Shown piece by piece: positions 5,548 through 8,054 of a stretch of 8,054 nucleotides of DNA (positions are counted from its first letter, which is position 1; the number at the start of each line of letters is the position of its first letter). The DNA comes from JBDLID01 sp039715055 (GTDB lineage: Bacteria > Desulfobacterota > Desulfobulbia > Desulfobulbales > Desulfocapsaceae), in assembly GCA_039715055.1 (NCBI GenBank), contig JBDLID010000128.1, positions 1-8,054 of the forward strand. The letters are read 5' to 3'. The notes below the pieces were generated by a model that made no database searches, had not been told where the DNA came from, and saw only the letters and a list, made by a program, of their open reading frames with translations. Made by a program: the position numbers and the translations under genes.

Positions 5548-8054
5548 ATGACGACAGAACTGAAATACCTCACCGATCTTGGTGATTGTCTGAGGAGCGG
5601 TAAATGGCAGGAACTGTCAGCACTCCTGATCTCTCCGGATCCGGTTCTGGAGGAGCCTGACCTTTCTTTCCTCAACCTGCTTACAGTCATTTCTCGGGGG
5701 GATGCTCCCCTGTCGCTGCCAGACATCTCAGCAGGTAAAATCGTCAGTCGCCGACTGGTTGAAACAGTTGGGCAAGCACAGCCAGTAGCCGAACTGCTGT
5801 CTCGGTTCGAGCGTGAGTGTGGCCCCGCCGACGGACTCATCCTGCTTGAAACAGCCCTCTGCTTTGACCCGCACAATAAAGAACTGCTCACGAATCTCGC
5901 CTGGCGATACTACAGGCTGGGGGATCTTGAAAACGCTCAGAGCTGTGGTGAAAATGTATGCCGCCTTTATCCGGAGTGGTCAAAGGGAGCCGCAGCGCTC
6001 GGTTTTTTTTATATGGAGGCAGGAAATACCGATGGCGCCTATCTGAAGCTTCATGAGGCATTGTCTCTCGACCCGGAATCCTCAACCGGCCATTTTTATC
6101 TTGGCACCCTTCTCTATCGCCAGGGACGAATGGAAGAGGCTGAAATGCTGCTGCGCAGGGCACTGTTTATCTCCCCCAATATGGATCGGGTACGGGTTAC
6201 GCTTGCCTGGCTGCTTCATGATATGAACCGGTTTGATGAGGCCCTGCTTGAGTGCAGCAGAGCTGTGGCGAAGCGTAAGACCCCTCGCCGCCTCAGTCTG
6301 CTTGGCTGGCTTCTTGCTCAGCTCGGAGAAACAGAAGAGTCCATCGCTGTACTGCGCCACGCCCTGGAGCAGAGTCCCGCTGATAATTCCATTCGCAGTA
6401 AACTTGTCGAGGTCCTTGCCGGAAGCGGTCAGGAGAATGATGCGCTGAAACTGCTGCGACCGCTGTTTGCAAAGAAAACTGTAAATCTGGAAGAGCTGCA
6501 GCAGGCAGGCTGGGTGAGCCTGGCAGCCGGTGATCTGGATATGGCCCACGAATGCAGCTTGAGATTGCTTGACAGCTATCCTGAGGATCCCGCTGCCCTT
6601 GCCCAGGCAGCGATTATTGCACTGCGCCGTGATGAGTTGGATGACGCCGCTGTCCTGGCTGAAAAAGGGGTCCACCTCGCACCCGGTGACGCGGAGTGCT
6701 GGTTGCGACTGGGTCAGGTGCGTCACCGCCGGCATCTCCTGGTTGAGGCTGAATTCTGTTTGGAGAGCGCTCTTAGGCTTCACCCCGGGCGGCCTGAAGT
6801 TCTCTGTGAACTCGGCAGGGTTTTGGCCGATGATGATCGACTTGAAGAGGCTGTAAGTCGGGTCAGTGAAGCGCGTCGCCAGGCCCCGGATGATCCGGTC
6901 ACTCTTCTGGCCCTTGCAAAAGTGTTTTGCATGGCCGGACGTTTTGACGAGGCACTCGATGTCGCAGGCAGTGTTCTGGAGTTGAAGCCAGGTAACACTA
7001 GTGCAGGTCACCTGTCAGCGCGATGTCTGGTGGAGCAGGGGTTCTGTTCAGAAGCGGATAAGCGGCTGATATGCTGGTCAGAGGCCGTTGGCCGTCTAAA
7101 GGCTTTGCTGCGGGACAACCCTGGCCAACGGGATGCGGCCCATGACCTGCTGCGGCTGGCCGCTGCTGGAAACAGCGATGCCAGGGGTGCACTGCGCTTA
7201 ATTCCAGTGACGGAGCGGTTAAAGGTCATTCAGAAAGCATTGCAGTGGACTGTTCATCACGGATCCGAACGTGATAGCCGGGAACTGGTGAAACTGGCCA
7301 CCTCTGAATTTCCAAATGACCCGTATGTCGAAAGCGCTGCACTGTACATAACCGCTGCAGGCGGAACCATGGATCACTCGGAACTGACTGGCCGGATTCG
7401 TGCCTGGGTAAGACGTTTTGTGTTGAGTCAGGGAATAAGCCAACCGTCACCCTCTGTGCTGCCACCTTCGGGTGGACCACTGAGGGTTGCCTACCTTGCC
7501 TCCCACCTCCACTCATCATTGCTGCTTGGGGTCATTGCGGCCCATGACCGGACAAGGGTTGAACCCTTTCTCTATACCGGAGAAGAACAGGTCGCTGCGG
7601 CCCAGACTGTTCTGCAGGACAGCTGTGTGGTTCAGAGTCTGCCGGATAAAGGGCTGAGCGAATTTCTGCACATCAACAGGATTGATGTAATAGTTGATAC
7701 CGTGGGACTGCATCCCTTTGACGATCAGCTGGAAATATTGAGTGGTCTCGCCAGCAGGGCGGCGCCGCTGCAGTGCGGCTGGCTCGGTACCTGGGGAAGC
7801 GGTGGAGGGGTCTATGACACCCTGATCGTCGATGATCACACATTACCCCCTGATGCGGAAAATCGATACGGGGAAAAGATCATTCGGCTGCCCGGAGGCC
7901 AATGGGCGTGGACACCACCACTGCAGGGTTGTGATCCGGGCCCCCCTCCCTCAGGCAGACGTGGCTACATTACCTTTGGCAGCACGGTCCGTGGTTTCCG
8001 GCTGTCTCCGCAGACACTTGCAGCCTGGGCGGAACTGCTTGAGCGGCTTCCCAC
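5548..8054 (+). CDS. TPR-repeat GT41 (SPINDLY/O-GlcNAc transferase-like) glycosyltransferase, C-terminus beyond the window
   Basis: The frame is open from ATG 5548 to the window end (835 complete codons, no stop). Residues about 114-510 form 11-12 tetratricopeptide units of 34 residues with the usual pattern, for example GHFYLGTLLYRQGRMEEAE (185-203) and LRLGQVRHRRHLLVEAE. From about 644 it matches the GT41 catalytic region in order: PLRVAYLASHL (644-654; compare L-R-V-G-Y-V-S-P-D-F), IDVIVDTVGLH (712-722), APLQCGWLGTWGSGG (739-753; compare Q-V-T-W-L-G-Y-P-G-T-T-G), YGEKIIRLPGG and ITFGS...RLSP (808-821). The family transfers a sugar from a nucleotide-sugar to Ser/Thr of cytoplasmic proteins, with TPRs selecting the target. 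Several conserved residues are changed, including the His of the H-P motif, so activity is uncertain. No strong Shine-Dalgarno precedes the ATG; translation may be coupled to the hydrolase, whose stop is 27 bases upstream. No signal peptide is seen. Confidence 0.85.
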   Translation, partial: MTTELKYLTDLGDCLRSGKWQELSALLISPDPVLEEPDLSFLNLLTVISRGDAPLSLPDISAGKIVSRRLVETVGQAQPVAELLSRFERECGPADGLILLETALCFDPHNKELLTNLAWRYYRLGDLENAQSCGENVCRLYPEWSKGAAALGFFYMEAGNTDGAYLKLHEALSLDPESSTGHFYLGTLLYRQGRMEEAEMLLRRALFISPNMDRVRVTLAWLLHDMNRFDEALLECSRAVAKRKTPRRLSLLGWLLAQLGETEESIAVLRHALEQSPADNSIRSKLVEVLAGSGQENDALKLLRPLFAKKTVNLEELQQAGWVSLAAGDLDMAHECSLRLLDSYPEDPAALAQAAIIALRRDELDDAAVLAEKGVHLAPGDAECWLRLGQVRHRRHLLVEAEFCLESALRLHPGRPEVLCELGRVLADDDRLEEAVSRVSEARRQAPDDPVTLLALAKVFCMAGRFDEALDVAGSVLELKPGNTSAGHLSARCLVEQGFCSEADKRLICWSEAVGRLKALLRDNPGQRDAAHDLLRLAAAGNSDARGALRLIPVTERLKVIQKALQWTVHHGSERDSRELVKLATSEFPNDPYVESAALYITAAGGTMDHSELTGRIRAWVRRFVLSQGISQPSPSVLPPSGGPLRVAYLASHLHSSLLLGVIAAHDRTRVEPFLYTGEEQVAAAQTVLQDSCVVQSLPDKGLSEFLHINRIDVIVDTVGLHPFDDQLEILSGLASRAAPLQCGWLGTWGSGGGVYDTLIVDDHTLPPDAENRYGEKIIRLPGGQWAWTPPLQGCDPGPPPSGRRGYITFGSTVRGFRLSPQTLAAWAELLERLP

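Noticed and set aside
6082..7011. 309-residue frame on the minus strand
   Set aside because: It lies wholly inside the TPR glycosyltransferase gene, shows no recognisable domain, and the plus-strand frame has clear TPR periodicity. It is an antisense shadow.

Overview
The window looks like chromosomal DNA of an anaerobic bacterium with corrinoid (C1) metabolism, most likely a sulfate reducer or relative in the Desulfobacterota, perhaps the Desulfobulbales. That is inference. It rests on a ferredoxin/ASKHA corrinoid activase next to a methyltetrahydrofolate methyltransferase, on the protein style of prmA and rsmE, and on long palindromic intergenic repeats of a kind I associate from memory with that phylum. 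I ran no database search.

Left part (1-2178, minus strand): a leftward C1 locus. The first gene (253-2178) encodes a 641-residue reductive activator of corrinoid proteins (AcsV/RACE type). The second (1-150, cut by the window edge) encodes the first 50 residues of a methyltetrahydrofolate:corrinoid methyltransferase (AcsE type). The 102-base gap between them holds a good sigma-70-like promoter (TTGACA-17-TAAATT) for the second gene. A perfect 8-bp inverted repeat lies across the end of its -10 box and the expected transcription start.

Middle (2179-2896): an AT-rich divergent intergenic region of 718 bases. It contains two copies (A and B) of a palindromic repeat family, each placed about 40-50 bases upstream of a start codon: A before the leftward activase, B before the rightward prmA. 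The 323 bases between them hold candidate divergent promoters but no convincing gene.

Right part (2897-8054, plus strand): prmA (ribosomal protein L11 methyltransferase), a third repeat copy (C) whose terminal inverted repeat supplies the prmA stop codon, rsmE (16S rRNA m3U1498 methyltransferase), a GTG-start exported alpha/beta hydrolase overlapping rsmE by four bases, and then a long open frame that leaves the window at 8054. This last gene has about 11-12 TPR repeats followed by a divergent GT41 (SPINDLY/O-GlcNAc transferase-like) catalytic region. From rsmE onward the genes are packed like an operon: translation-modification housekeeping first, then a secreted hydrolase and a probable protein glycosyltransferase.

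Most unusual is the repeat family. The three copies keep a central motif (CACATAT...ATATGC) and nearby blocks, but their inner arms, and the outer ends of C compared with A and B, differ in sequence while staying self-complementary. I see no CRISPR array, rRNA, tRNA, intact insertion sequence, phage gene or recognisable riboswitch.
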